Notes: a model not told the origin generated them from the sequence alone. 64,000 bases of DNA from Fischerella sp. PCC 9605 (GCF_000517105.1 NZ_KI912149.1:1637946-1701945); one strand, 5' to 3'; numbered from the stretch's first letter, positions 17,966 to 26,640 are shown. Program-made: numbers and translations.

Positions 17966-19999
17966 CTAAGACCTAAGTGGCAACAGAATGGTGAAAGTAG
18001 CTCCTTTATCTTCACCATGACTGGCTGCTTGAATAGTTCCGCCATGCAGTTCTACTATATGACGGGCGATCGCTAAACCTAATCCTAAACCACCTTGTTT
18101 ATTAGAGTCTGCCTGACGGTAACGCTCGAAAACATAGGGCAAAAAATCAGGGCTAATACCAACTCCTGTGTCAGATACTGTGATTTGAGCATAGTTAGCG
18201 ATTGGGGATTGGGTATTAGTGATTGGGTATTGGGAAAACTCTTTCCCAGTCCCCATTTCCCCTAATCCCCACTCCCGGTGGTCGTGGGGATCCCGAGTTC
18301 CCCAATCCCTAGTCCCCAGTCCCTTTGATAAAAGCACCTCCACCTGCCCTCCTTCAGGAGTAAACTTAATAGCGTTAGAAAGCAAATTTCCTAAAACCTG
18401 GTGCAAGCGGTTTGGATCGCCGATAGATGCTGGAACTGAGTCATCCAGAATCGACTTTAAAAGAATGTTTTTGGCATTCGCACAAGGATAAGCTGTTTCT
18501 AATGCCGCCTGTATAATGGTAGCGAGATGAACATGGCATAGTTGAAGTTCCAGTTTACCCCGGAGTATGCGGGACATATTCAGCAGGTCTTCTAGGAGTC
18601 TTGCTTGAGATAGAGCATTGCGTTCGATAGTTTGCAGAGCGCGGATAGTTGTAGCTTCATCCTGTTTTCGAGTTCGCAGCAGATTCGTCCAGCCCAGAAT
18701 AGCATTGAGAGGAGAGCGCAGATCGTGCGATACCATAGCTACAAACTCGTCTTTGGCACGATTTGCTGCTTCAGCTTCGGCACGGGCAGCTTGCTCAAGC
18801 TGAAAAAGACGAGAACGCTCAGCTTCTAATTGTTTGCGATCGTTTATATCTGTACTTGTACCAAACCACTTCGCGATCCGTCCTTGCTCATCCTTTTTAG
18901 GTAAGGCTCGGGCTAAGTACCAATGGTAAGTTCCGTCATGACAGCGATAGCGCAGTTCAACTTCGTAAAGTGCTCCTGTATGCAAAGACTGTGCCCATAC
19001 CTGCATCACTCGCTGGATATCGTCTGGATGCACAACTTCTAACCAACCAAACCCCATCGCCTGCTCAACGGTTTGTCCGGTAAACTCATACCATCGTTGA
19101 TTGAGATATTCGCATTCGCCGTTTGTAGTGCAAATCCAAACGAGTTGTGGTATTGCCTCCGACAAAAAGCGGTAGCGTTCCTCGCTCTCCCGCAAAGCTT
19201 CTTCTATCTGCTTTTTCTTAGTTACATCTCGCCAAGCAGCTACAAAGCCATCTCCCAGCTTGGTAACTCGGATGTCAAAAGCTCTAGTTAACTGCTGTTT
19301 GCCGTAACAGTCTGCGTAAGTCAGTGATTCTTTTACAAAAGGTTCACCCGTTTTGACAACTTGGCAATAATGATCAAACAAGCCGTATTCTCGATGTCCA
19401 GGTAAAATTTCGCACAGCCTTTTGCCTAACTGCTCCTTCTGGCTCATGCGGTTAGCTTCACAAGCTGCGGCATTCACATAATCTACTCTAAAGTCTACAA
19501 TTTCCCCTACTTCGTTACGAATCGCTGAAAAAATGCCGAAGCAATCGAGCATATTTTCTACAGAGGTACGGAAACGTTCCTCACTGTGTTGTAGTTGCTG
19601 ATGTAGCCGGACATGTTCAATCGCAGACTGGATGGTAAAGCACAGGTGTTCCGCTGTAATATCTCCCTTAACCAAATAGTCTTGAACGCCGCTTTTCATA
19701 GCCTGCACGGCAACCGCTTCATTACCATGCCCTGTTAACATAATTACAGCTGGCATAGTTCTGTTAATCTGCTGTTTAAATTCTGCCAGAAATTCTAGCC
19801 CGTCCATATCTGGCAAAAGAAAGTCTAATAAGATACAATCGGGATGAAATTGTCGACACAATTCCAAGGCACTTTCTCCCGTTTCCTCTTCCAAAATCAC
19901 GTAGTGATGTTGTTGATTTTGCAGGATGTAGCGGCGATAGACTTGGCGGTCTTCCGGACAATCATCGATGATTAAAATAGTTTGCTGTTGTTGCGCCAT
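17966..19999 (-). CDS. Receiver-PAS-PAS-histidine kinase
   Basis: A 677-residue two-component protein. Order: N-terminal receiver (~8-120, phospho-acceptor Asp59 in ILLDFLLPD, Lys115 in DYLVKGD), a PAS-like segment (~140-250), a second PAS/PAC (~265-385, with VWICTTNGECEYLN and KWFGTSTDINDRK), HisKA with FVAMVSHDLRSPLNAI, and HATPase_c (NLLSNAIKFTPEGG, DTGVGI, GGLGLGLAI). No membrane segments, so cytosolic. It starts 2 bases after the stop of the response regulator gene upstream, so they form an operon with the phytochrome. The odd feature is residues ~559-600 (DNA 18199-18323): a repeat-derived insertion between the beta strand VEVLL and ITVSDTGVG, inside the ATP-binding domain. Confidence 0.92.
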   Translation of the reverse strand: MAQQQQTILIIDDCPEDRQVYRRYILQNQQHHYVILEEETGESALELCRQFHPDCILLDFLLPDMDGLEFLAEFKQQINRTMPAVIMLTGHGNEAVAVQAMKSGVQDYLVKGDITAEHLCFTIQSAIEHVRLHQQLQHSEERFRTSVENMLDCFGIFSAIRNEVGEIVDFRVDYVNAAACEANRMSQKEQLGKRLCEILPGHREYGLFDHYCQVVKTGEPFVKESLTYADCYGKQQLTRAFDIRVTKLGDGFVAAWRDVTKKKQIEEALRESEERYRFLSEAIPQLVWICTTNGECEYLNQRWYEFTGQTVEQAMGFGWLEVVHPDDIQRVMQVWAQSLHTGALYEVELRYRCHDGTYHWYLARALPKKDEQGRIAKWFGTSTDINDRKQLEAERSRLFQLEQAARAEAEAANRAKDEFVAMVSHDLRSPLNAILGWTNLLRTRKQDEATTIRALQTIERNALSQARLLEDLLNMSRILRGKLELQLCHVHLATIIQAALETAYPCANAKNILLKSILDDSVPASIGDPNRLHQVLGNLLSNAIKFTPEGGQVEVLLSKGLGTRDWGTRDPHDHREWGLGEMGTGKEFSQYPITNTQSPIANYAQITVSDTGVGISPDFLPYVFERYRQADSNKQGGLGLGLAIARHIVELHGGTIQAASHGEDKGATFTILLPLRS
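18199..18323 (-). repeat. Repeat module inserted in frame within a kinase
   Basis: Read on the minus strand it is GGGACTGGGGACTAGGGATT, then GGGGAACTCGGG, CCACGACC, GAGTGGGGATTAGGGG, then TACCCAATCAC/CCAATCCCC. The same order of blocks occurs on the plus strand of the intergenic region 24019-24165, and a shorter relative at 28672-28700. In the kinase it is about 125 bases long, keeps the frame and adds roughly 42 residues rich in Gly, Thr, Asp and His. Confidence 0.8.
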
Positions 20000-20001
20000 G
20001 A

Positions 20002-20457
20002 CTACCTGCCGACGGTATCAGGAAGAACCACAATATCCAACCAATAAGTAAGGAAGCTTTGAAGTGTTTGTTTTAATCTGTTGATGTCGATAGGTTTGAG
20101 AATATAACTAGCAACACTATTTCGATAACATATTTCAATATCTCTTGGATTAGCAGAGGTGGTAAATACTATAACGGGAATATTCTTTAGGTTTTCATCT
20201 TGCTTGACTTGTTGTAATAATTCTCGTCCATCAGTTCCTGGTAGGTTCAGGTCGAGTAAAATCAGTGAGGGGCGAGGAGAAGTCTGAGGATCGCTATAGG
20301 CTCCGGTGTGGTAGAGATAGTCTAGCGCTTCATCGCCATCAGTACAGCGAAAGATAGGATTTAGCACTTGTTGACGATACATCACTCGTCGCAGGGCTTC
20401 AAAATCTTCGTCGCTGTCTTCAATTACGAGTATTGGTTGAGCACTGTTGCCAATCAT
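20002..20457 (-). CDS. Rcp1-type response regulator
   Basis: A 151-residue single-domain receiver of the Rcp1 family that accepts phosphate from cyanobacterial phytochromes. It has the acidic pair ED in VIEDSDED (~12-19), phospho-acceptor Asp in [17 protein letters not shown], Thr in VIVFTTSA and Lys in YILKPID. The long beta4-alpha4 and C-terminal helix ([19 protein letters not shown]) are typical of Rcp1 dimerisation. It lies 80 bases after the phytochrome gene and 2 bases before the hybrid kinase, giving a likely three-gene operon. No output domain. Confidence 0.93.
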   Translation of the reverse strand: MIGNSAQPILVIEDSDEDFEALRRVMYRQQVLNPIFRCTDGDEALDYLYHTGAYSDPQTSPRPSLILLDLNLPGTDGRELLQQVKQDENLKNIPVIVFTTSANPRDIEICYRNSVASYILKPIDINRLKQTLQSFLTYWLDIVVLPDTVGR

Positions 20458-20537
20458 AGTTCCACAAGCAAGAGGGAAGAAGGCAGGAGGATAACAAATT
20501 TATTATTTAATTTTCATCACAATTCGGACTTCAAGCT

Positions 20538-22793
20538 TTAGTTATCTTTCTGCAAAGTGAAATAAAATGTACTACCTTCACCGTAGTTAGACTCTACCCA
20601 GATTTTACCGTCATGTCGTTCCACAATTTTTTTGGTAATTGTCAGTCCCGCACCTGTACCACCACCATATTTGCTTGGACCGTGTAATCGTTTGAAGATG
20701 CGGAAAATAACGTCAAAGTGTTTTTCTCGAATGCCAATGCCATTATCACGCACGTAAAATATGACTGGATCTGAGGCTTCGATATAGCCAATTTCAATCC
20801 ATTTTTCGGTTTTGTCGTTGTACTTAATGGCATTGGATATTAAATTACTAAAAACTTCGCCCACCTGAATGCGATCGCAATATACAATTGGCAATTGTCT
20901 AGGTATGCGAATTTCTACTCCAGTTTCTTCAATGCGAGCGCTCAATAAATCTAATATGCGATGCACAACAGCATTGAGATCGGTCGGTTGCATCGACATA
21001 TCCACCCTTCCCAACCGTGAAAACTGTAGTAGTGAATCAATTAAATCTTCCATCCGCTGGGTAAGGCGAATCAAAGTTCTCAGCTTGTCTTTACCTTCTT
21101 CATCTAGGTTTTCACTGTAGTCTTCAATTAAAAAATTCGAGTAATTATGAATACCGCGCAACGGTTCTTTCAAATCGTGGGAAGCAATATAAGCAAAAGC
21201 ATCCAATTCTTTATTACTACGTTCTAGTTCCGTGTTGAGCTTTGCTAATTCATCAATTTTCCGCAGCACTACTGTAATAATTGCGCCTCGCAACTCCGCT
21301 GCCGCATTTACCTCGTAGGATTTCCAAGGAAGAGACTTTAGCCTAACTATTTCTTTCCATAACTCAAATGACTTCCGAGGAGATAGGTGCAAACCACCAT
21401 TTTCACTAACTTCTACAGGTTGATTTGGATTCCCTCCCCAATTGACAGTTTGCACCTCCTCTGGGCGAAACCACAAAACATACTTGTTCTGAGTTTTAGA
21501 GATAGAAAGTGCTATCAAACCGCTAGCAACATCCTTAAATTTTTCTGCCTCCGGATATACTTGCGATAACGAGTCAGTGTAAAAAATATCCTCATCTATA
21601 TTGTTGTGAATCCATAACAGCAAATTTTGAATATCTTGTTTTTCAGGAGTATTACCGAGCAAATATAATTCCTTATTAAAACAGATTGCCGCACCTTGAG
21701 CATTGACGAGATTGAGTATATTCGGCTGCTTATTGATTAGTCCATCAATAAAACTTTTCTCCGCCGACATATATTCTACTAATTTTGCCAAAACAGATTT
21801 TATTTCAATTTTGGATTCCGAGTCTTCATTATCTTCTTTTGTAGCTATTTCTAAAGAAGTTACTTGTCCCAAAAATTCACAGGCATGACGAATTTCATAA
21901 GGTACATATTTGGGTGTTTGATGATGGCAGGCAATCAGTCCCCATAATTTGTTATTTTTAATTATTGAAATCGACATTGATGCTTTTACACCCATGTTGT
22001 GCAAATACTCAATGTGACAAGGTGAGACACTCCGCAACACCGATCCACTTAAATCTAAAGGTTCATCAGTTAATGGATTGTTAGTAGGGACAATAGCAGC
22101 AGCTTGGTAATCAGCATCTGGGATTAACCGCAGCCAGTTTTGGCTGTAGAGTTTTCTGGCTGGTGTGGGAATATCCGAAGCAGGGTAGTGTAAGTCTAAA
22201 TAGGAAGGGAGATGTTCTTGTTTATCTTCCGCAATAACTATACCGTTCCAATCACGATCAAATCTATAGAACATCACTCTATCAAATCCGGTGATTCTCC
22301 TCACTTCTGTGACAATAATTTGACTAATTTCAGTAACAGTCTTTGTTGATTGCAGTTTCCCAATAGCTAGTTTGACTAAATGATAGAACCGAAAATAATT
22401 ATTATTCTTTTCTAAAATTGCTGGCTCTAACTCTAGAATTACAACTCCATTTGAACGATGAATTATACCATCAAAAATGATAGGTTCTTGAAAAGTTTTT
22501 ATAGTAAATTCTACGGGATTGACAATTTGTATATCTTCCTGAGTTAAACAATCATTCAAAAAATCGATTTGCTCTGATTCTAGTAATTTTCTCAATGGTT
22601 GATTCAGTAATTCTTCCGGATGAAAACCCAAACAATTATATGTGTTATTGCTTACTTGCAGGATAGTTAATTCAGGCTCTTTAATTGCCAAAAGGACTCC
22701 ATGTGGTTGGACAAAGCCAGGAATATGAATTGGCTCTTTGTCACAGTTAGTCAAATCAACCGTAAATGCTGTGTCATTTTTGTTGGTGTTCAC
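20538..22793 (-). CDS. Cyanobacterial phytochrome histidine kinase
   Basis: A 751-residue red/far-red photoreceptor kinase. Order: PAS (~10-120), GAF (~140-320), PHY (~330-505, with tongue motif WFRPE at 441-445 and SPRKSF at 471), HisKA (His539 in IASHDLKEPLRGI) and HATPase_c (NLISNAIKYND, DNGIGI, GGTGAGL). The bilin pocket has the conserved DIP (207-209) and GAF Cys259 in VSPCHIEYLHNMG, the attachment site in Cph1-type phytochromes. It also has Cys17 in DLTNCDKEPIHIPG, the biliverdin-attachment position of bacteriophytochromes. Which cysteine holds the chromophore cannot be told. First gene of the cluster with the Rcp1-like regulator; divergent from the receiver at 22936. Confidence 0.95.
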   Translation of the reverse strand: MNTNKNDTAFTVDLTNCDKEPIHIPGFVQPHGVLLAIKEPELTILQVSNNTYNCLGFHPEELLNQPLRKLLESEQIDFLNDCLTQEDIQIVNPVEFTIKTFQEPIIFDGIIHRSNGVVILELEPAILEKNNNYFRFYHLVKLAIGKLQSTKTVTEISQIIVTEVRRITGFDRVMFYRFDRDWNGIVIAEDKQEHLPSYLDLHYPASDIPTPARKLYSQNWLRLIPDADYQAAAIVPTNNPLTDEPLDLSGSVLRSVSPCHIEYLHNMGVKASMSISIIKNNKLWGLIACHHQTPKYVPYEIRHACEFLGQVTSLEIATKEDNEDSESKIEIKSVLAKLVEYMSAEKSFIDGLINKQPNILNLVNAQGAAICFNKELYLLGNTPEKQDIQNLLLWIHNNIDEDIFYTDSLSQVYPEAEKFKDVASGLIALSISKTQNKYVLWFRPEEVQTVNWGGNPNQPVEVSENGGLHLSPRKSFELWKEIVRLKSLPWKSYEVNAAAELRGAIITVVLRKIDELAKLNTELERSNKELDAFAYIASHDLKEPLRGIHNYSNFLIEDYSENLDEEGKDKLRTLIRLTQRMEDLIDSLLQFSRLGRVDMSMQPTDLNAVVHRILDLLSARIEETGVEIRIPRQLPIVYCDRIQVGEVFSNLISNAIKYNDKTEKWIEIGYIEASDPVIFYVRDNGIGIREKHFDVIFRIFKRLHGPSKYGGGTGAGLTITKKIVERHDGKIWVESNYGEGSTFYFTLQKDN

Positions 22794-22935
22794 TTTTTGA
22801 TAGTCCTGCTAATGGGCGTGTTGCTTTGCTAGCTTTTCTGTTCATAGGTAACAAGGCATGTAGAAATGCCATGCTAACGCAGTAAAATTACCCAAAGAAT
22901 AACTAAAAAACAGAGGAAAAACGAGGGACAAAATA

Positions 22936-23397
22936 ATGGAAGATAATTCTCTTTTTTCCAATATTGATGGAGACACCACACAACCTCCTCTCCCTCTTGC
23001 TAACTTAAAAATTCTCGTGGTAGACGACGATGATGATAGCCGCTTTTATATTTCTACCGTATTGGAAGCAGATGGAGCTAGTGTGACGACAGTTGCATCA
23101 GCCGCAAAAGCTTTAGAAGTGATACCACACTTACAACCCGATGTCTTAGTTTGTGATATTGCTATGCCCATTGAAGATGGCTATAGTTTGATCGCTAAGG
23201 TGCGTGCTTTGACAGCAGAAAGCGGAGGAGATGTGCCGGCCATAGCATTAACTGCCTATGCCGATAGCGAAGATCGTGCCCGCGCCCTTGAAGTTGGCTT
23301 TCAAAGTCATGTGGGCAAACCCGTAGATCCGGAAGTTTTGGTTGCGACTGTAGTTAATGTAAGGCAGGAGGCAGGAAGCAGAAGTCTTGACCCTTGA
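22936..23397 (+). CDS. Single-domain response regulator
   Basis: A 153-residue CheY-like receiver: ILVVDDDDDSRFY (acidic pocket ~27-34), phospho-acceptor Asp in DVLVCDIAMPIEDGY, Thr in AIALTAYAD and Lys in VGKPVDPE. It is of the kind often found as the last domain of hybrid kinases. There is an N-terminal ~20-residue extension and no output domain. Divergent from the phytochrome gene with a 142-base shared spacer, so probably part of the same signalling set. The last residues (RSLDP) and the TGA stop are already within a CTTGACTTTT repeat array. Confidence 0.88.
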   Translation: MEDNSLFSNIDGDTTQPPLPLANLKILVVDDDDDSRFYISTVLEADGASVTTVASAAKALEVIPHLQPDVLVCDIAMPIEDGYSLIAKVRALTAESGGDVPAIALTAYADSEDRARALEVGFQSHVGKPVDPEVLVATVVNVRQEAGSRSLDP

Positions 23398-23426
23398 CTT
23401 TTAACTTTTGACTTTTGCCTTTTGAC
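23396..23426. repeat. TTGACTTTT repeat between convergent genes
   Basis: CTTTTAACTTTTGACTTTTGCCTTTTGACTT units (TTTTGAC heptamer class) fill the 29-base gap between the receiver gene and the NTF2-like gene and provide the receiver's stop codon. Confidence 0.6.
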
Positions 23427-23915
23427 TTAGTCTGATGGTGTTTCAGTGTCGAAATACTCGCGCCAACGACTGATCCGACCATCCTGAAAATCAATCACGA
23501 TCGCATCATCAGTGCTTGTGTGATGATTAGTTGCCTTTTCTGTTTCTTCGTAGTGCCACTCCACTACAGCTTGATCGCCGGAGATAATTATCCGCTGAAT
23601 GTCAATCTTTATCTCTTTTGACTGCTGACCGAGACGGGAAACCGCCTCCCGAATTTTTGCTTGCCCCTGCCATTTTTGACCAGGTACTATTAACTCGCCG
23701 TCAAGAGTAAACAACTGTGCCAAAGCATCACCATCAAGAGCAACCCAAGCATCTTTTGCTTGGTGAATTAAATTAGGAATCTCTGGTTTAATAGCTGCCT
23801 CAGCTGATACATTCATATTTAAGGTAAAGCTAAGAAAAATGAGTGCTAGTCCTAGCCATCTAAGTATTATATATAAAATTTTATTATAATTTTGTTTTAA
23901 ACCATTACTTGTCAT
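23427..23915 (-). CDS. Exported NTF2/SnoaL-like protein
   Basis: A 162-residue protein. Residues ~14-38 are hydrophobic (ILRWLGLALIFLSFTLNMNVSAEA), a probable signal peptide. The rest has the cone-shaped NTF2-like pattern of SnoaL/DUF4440 proteins: ALDGDALAQLFTLDGELIVPGQKWQGQAKI, VVEWHYEETEK, DAIVIDFQDGRISRWREYFDTE. Such domains bind or turn over small molecules, but no catalytic residue set is recognisable and the function stays open. Convergent with the receiver gene. Confidence 0.78.
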   Translation of the reverse strand: MTSNGLKQNYNKILYIILRWLGLALIFLSFTLNMNVSAEAAIKPEIPNLIHQAKDAWVALDGDALAQLFTLDGELIVPGQKWQGQAKIREAVSRLGQQSKEIKIDIQRIIISGDQAVVEWHYEETEKATNHHTSTDDAIVIDFQDGRISRWREYFDTETPSD

Positions 23916-24003
23916 TTGTAATTGTTGTATTTACAAAGACATATATTAGTATTTTATAATTCACGTCTAATGTGAATTAGCTCTCAATCGGTAATAGGTA
24001 ATG

Positions 24004-24165
24004 GGTACTATGTACTGGGTACTAGGGACTGGGGAACTCGGGGCCTCCACGACCGCAAGGAGTGGGGATTAGGGGCAATGGGTACTAGGGACAGGAGAAG
24101 AACTATAACAAGGCTCTTTCCCAATCACCAATCACCAATCACCAATTACCAATCTTAAAATGGGT
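24004..24165 (+). repeat. Intergenic copy of the GGGACTGGGG repeat module
   Basis: Blocks in order: GGGTACTATGTACTGGGTAC, GGGACTGGGGAACTCGGGG, CCACGACCGCAAGGAGTGGGG, ATTAGGGGCAATGGGTAC, then CTTTCCCAATCACCAATC repeats. The module is a long imperfect inverted repeat: G-rich half against C-rich CCCAATCACC half. Block order equals that of the in-frame insertion at 18199-18323. Confidence 0.75.
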
Positions 24166-24247
24166 AAACAAGTACACGTGGCGATACCGAGAGTAAATAA
24201 ATATTCGACATCGGCACGAGTACTCATTGACCCTTGTAAACGACTAG

Positions 24248-24358
24248 ATGTCCACGACCTACGACCGTTCTGAAGGAGGATTTAACCTCACCGTTGATCG
24301 CGATAAAGTGGAGGAAGCGACAAAAACTCCACAACCATCTAGGTTTATTTGTTATTAG
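24248..24358 (+). CDS. Possible 36-residue peptide, unknown
   Basis: ATG TCC ACG ACC ... TAG, encoding a hydrophilic peptide beginning MSTTYDRSEGGFNLTVDRDK and ending RFICY. Composition (Glu, Asp, Thr, low Ile) looks more protein-like than random AT-rich spacer, but there is no Shine-Dalgarno and I do not recognise a family. It may be the remnant of a longer gene. Confidence 0.2.
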   Translation: MSTTYDRSEGGFNLTVDRDKVEEATKTPQPSRFICY

Positions 24359-24521
24359 CACTGTCTGCCTCTGTGACGTCGCTCTTCTTCCAGATGCAGT
24401 CAAGGATCACAACGGTAAAACATCCTGCCAGTGCGTTTTGCTATAGTTTCAGAATACTAATTATCAAAATACAAAGTGCCTATCTGGAGTGAGAAAAGCT
24501 ATCTAACGCAAGACTGATTTG

Positions 24522-25427
24522 CTATCTTGACCCGGACTCAAAGCTAATTTTCTCAGACTGATACTCTGGTGGCTCAACGTGAATTAAAATCCTGAGTGGA
24601 CTGAAGCGTTCCTCCAACCGTCTTTCTACCTCTTCGGTGATATGATGGGCAGTTTCTACATCTTGGGCGTCTACAATTAAATGCATCTCAATGAAGACTT
24701 GGCGACCGATCAGACCGCGAGAGGCGATTTCATGGCAGTTTACAACGCCAGGAACAGAAACAGCGATCGCGTGAATGACTTCTGGTGCGATCGCCATTTG
24801 ATCCACAAGCCAAGGTAAGTTTTCTTTTAAAACTGTCCAGCCACTCCAAAATACCAACACAGCTACTGGAAAAGCTAACACCACATCCAACCACTGATAA
24901 CCAAACCACCATACGCCAACCAAACCACCAATCACAGAAATTGTCACCCAGATATCGCTCATCGTGTGTTTGGCATCAGCAATCAAAATTGGGCTACCCA
25001 CTTTTACACCCACATGGCGTTCGTAAAACGCTACGAAAATATTCACGCCTAAGACAATCAGTAGTAACCACAACTCTGGCGCTGATATTCTCACAGGTTC
25101 ACTACCCTGGAGAATGCGTTCAACTGCACCCTGGAGAATTTCAAAGCAGGCTATGCCTAAAAAGGCAGAAATTCCCAAAGCCCCTACCGCTTCAAATTTC
25201 AGGTGTCCATAGGGATGTTCGCGATCGGGTTGTGGCGAAGAAAATCGACTGGCAATCAATCCTAAAATGTTGTTGGCACTATCCGTCACACTATGTAATG
25301 CATCAGCTAGCAAGCTCAAAGAACCTGTTAACTTGCCTACAAATGCTTTTAATAGCATCACGAATATATTTAGCAGTAAAGTAATAATTAAAACTTTTCT
25401 AACTGTAGCACGGTTATCTAAAGTCAT
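24522..25427 (-). CDS. Cation diffusion facilitator (CDF) transporter
   Basis: A 301-residue divalent-metal/proton antiporter of the inner membrane. About six membrane helices are followed by a cytoplasmic ferredoxin-like domain (~205-290). The metal-site motifs are clear: SLLADALHSVTDSANN (~38-53) in helix 2 and ILIADAKHTMSDIW (~145-158) in helix 5. The pair HxxxD in helix 2 and HxxxD in helix 5 does not decide between Zn, Fe and Mn. The C-terminal domain has the usual RLEERFSPLRILIHVEPPE end. Full length, single gene. Confidence 0.93.
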   Translation of the reverse strand: MTLDNRATVRKVLIITLLLNIFVMLLKAFVGKLTGSLSLLADALHSVTDSANNILGLIASRFSSPQPDREHPYGHLKFEAVGALGISAFLGIACFEILQGAVERILQGSEPVRISAPELWLLLIVLGVNIFVAFYERHVGVKVGSPILIADAKHTMSDIWVTISVIGGLVGVWWFGYQWLDVVLAFPVAVLVFWSGWTVLKENLPWLVDQMAIAPEVIHAIAVSVPGVVNCHEIASRGLIGRQVFIEMHLIVDAQDVETAHHITEEVERRLEERFSPLRILIHVEPPEYQSEKISFESGSR

Positions 25428-25924
25428 AGAGTATTTTTAACTAATATGTTCTATGACTTCTCAGTGTAGAACTAAACACATCAATCAAATGTATAAAACT
25501 CTGACAGCGTAGAGATTCCATTTTGCTATAATCTCAAATCTTGAGTCTATTTTATTGAAATATTTTTTAATTATTAGCAGCCACAAATCTAATATAAATA
25601 AGCTACACATTAACTCAAACAAATATATTGATTAGCGTTTGTCGTTAAGATTTTTTCATTACGTTTTCCTAACTTTAAAATCTCTGTCTATGTGGTTCAT
25701 GTAACCAGTGGGTTCGCACCATCGTACCACCCTCGTTACTAGGTTCAACTTGGTAACGAGATATTAGAGCCTCTGGCTCTCCCACTCGAATATTACAAGA
25801 TGTGAATTACCATATTCTTGGATGAAAGCTTTCTGAATTATTACCATCAATAAAAAAAGCGGATCTTGATGTTACCCATGCCATGAAAATGGTATTTGTA
25901 CCAAAATGTTCTAACAAATAGCTC
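25428..25924. other. AT-rich spacer with palindromic repeat
   Basis: Divergent spacer. At 25731-25783, CTCGTTAC...GTAACGAG is a hairpin followed by the palindrome AGAGCCTCTGGCTCT; this is a dispersed repeat type I recall from other cyanobacterial genomes. The rest is AT-rich promoter-like DNA. No gene. Confidence 0.6.
25731..25783. repeat. Palindromic dispersed repeat
   Basis: 8-bp stem CTCGTTAC/GTAACGAG (25732-25760) plus AGAGCC-TCT-GGCTCT (25767-25781). No coding potential. Confidence 0.65.
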
Positions 25925-26278
25925 ATGTCCGCAAATAACCTGACACTGAACCTAGTTGAGGGTTCTGTCTCCTTTAGCTTTTCACCCCAAGCAGCGCGGG
26001 AATTAAAAGTAGCGCTGGATCAATTGATGAATAGCCTCAAGGCTGTTGCTGCTAAAACTACTCCTGGCGCTGGTAAAGCCAGTCCCCAACGTCCTACGGA
26101 ATATCGTTACACCGGGGAAGTATTTTTAGAGATTTTTTGTAATCCTAATATTTGGCCTACTCCCTTTGCAGCAAAAATTCTGCTTACTGTCCGTGACGTT
26201 AATATTCGCTTGACTACAGAAGCTGAACTCACTCGTGTGATAGAAGATGTCAACCTGTATTTAGAGCAAGTAGGATAA
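25925..26278 (+). CDS. Conserved cyanobacterial protein, unknown
   Basis: A 117-residue soluble protein I do not recognise beyond its cyanobacterial look. It starts with a beta-like MSANNLTLNLVEGSVSFSFSP, then a helix (AARELKVALDQLMNSLKAV), a Gly/Pro/Lys-rich linker (~45-58) and a second alpha/beta part (EVFLEIFCNPNIWPT, IRLTTEAELTRVIEDVNLYLEQVG). No metal or catalytic motif. The stop is followed at once by GTTGGTTGTTGG repeats. Confidence 0.65.
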   Translation: MSANNLTLNLVEGSVSFSFSPQAARELKVALDQLMNSLKAVAAKTTPGAGKASPQRPTEYRYTGEVFLEIFCNPNIWPTPFAAKILLTVRDVNIRLTTEAELTRVIEDVNLYLEQVG

Positions 26279-26640
26279 AGTTGGTTGTTGGTGGTTGGTA
26301 GTTGGTTGTTGGTTGTTGGTAGTGGTCTATGTCATTAATTTTGATAAGTTGTAACAGTTTGTAGTCAGGGCTTGAGCACCTTGAAATTGAGCGAAGACAG
26401 CGCTCACTACAAACCTCTCATAATTAATGCGATGAACCAGTAGTGGTCTATGTCATTAATTTTGATAAGTTGTAACAGTTTGTAGTCAGGACTTTAGCCC
26501 TTGAAATTGAGCGAAGACAGCACTCACTACAAACCCCTCAGAACTAATGACATGAACCAGTAGTTGGTTGGTGGTTGATTGGTAGGTTTCGGTAACTGAT
26601 TCCAAACAACAAACAACAAACAACTAATAACTAACAACTA
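26279..26640. repeat. STRR tract containing tandem MITE-like units
   Basis: GTTGGTTGTTGGTGG repeats (26280-26319) are interrupted by two ~120-bp units and then resume as TAGTTGGTTGGTGG (26561) and CAACAAACAACAAACAAC (to 26640). The outer GTTGG/CAACC halves form a large hairpin with the units in its loop. Confidence 0.75.
26320..26560. mobile_element. Two tandem copies of a ~120-bp palindromic element
   Basis: Copy 1 is 26320-26440 and copy 2 is 26441-26560, roughly 90% alike. Each begins TAGTGGTCTATGTCATTAAT and ends with a related inverted sequence (…TAATG.ATGAACCAG), with a matching inner pair GTTTGTAGT / ACTACAAAC. The trinucleotide TAG sits before, between and after the copies. It looks like a MITE that inserted into an STRR tract and was duplicated. 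No coding capacity. Confidence 0.7.

Larger units (their letters stand above)
23916..24521. other. Spacer with repeat module and a tiny reading frame
   Basis: From ~23990 to 24165 it holds a repeat module (GGTACTAGGGACTGGGGAAC..., then CCAATCACCAATCACC) that matches the insertion in the kinase at 18199. Positions 24248-24358 form a 36-codon frame (ATG to TAG). The last 160 bases are unremarkable. Confidence 0.6.

Noticed and set aside
24785-25384. 199-codon plus-strand frame opposite the CDF transporter
   Set aside because: Antisense to a clearly conserved gene; no start signal or family features.
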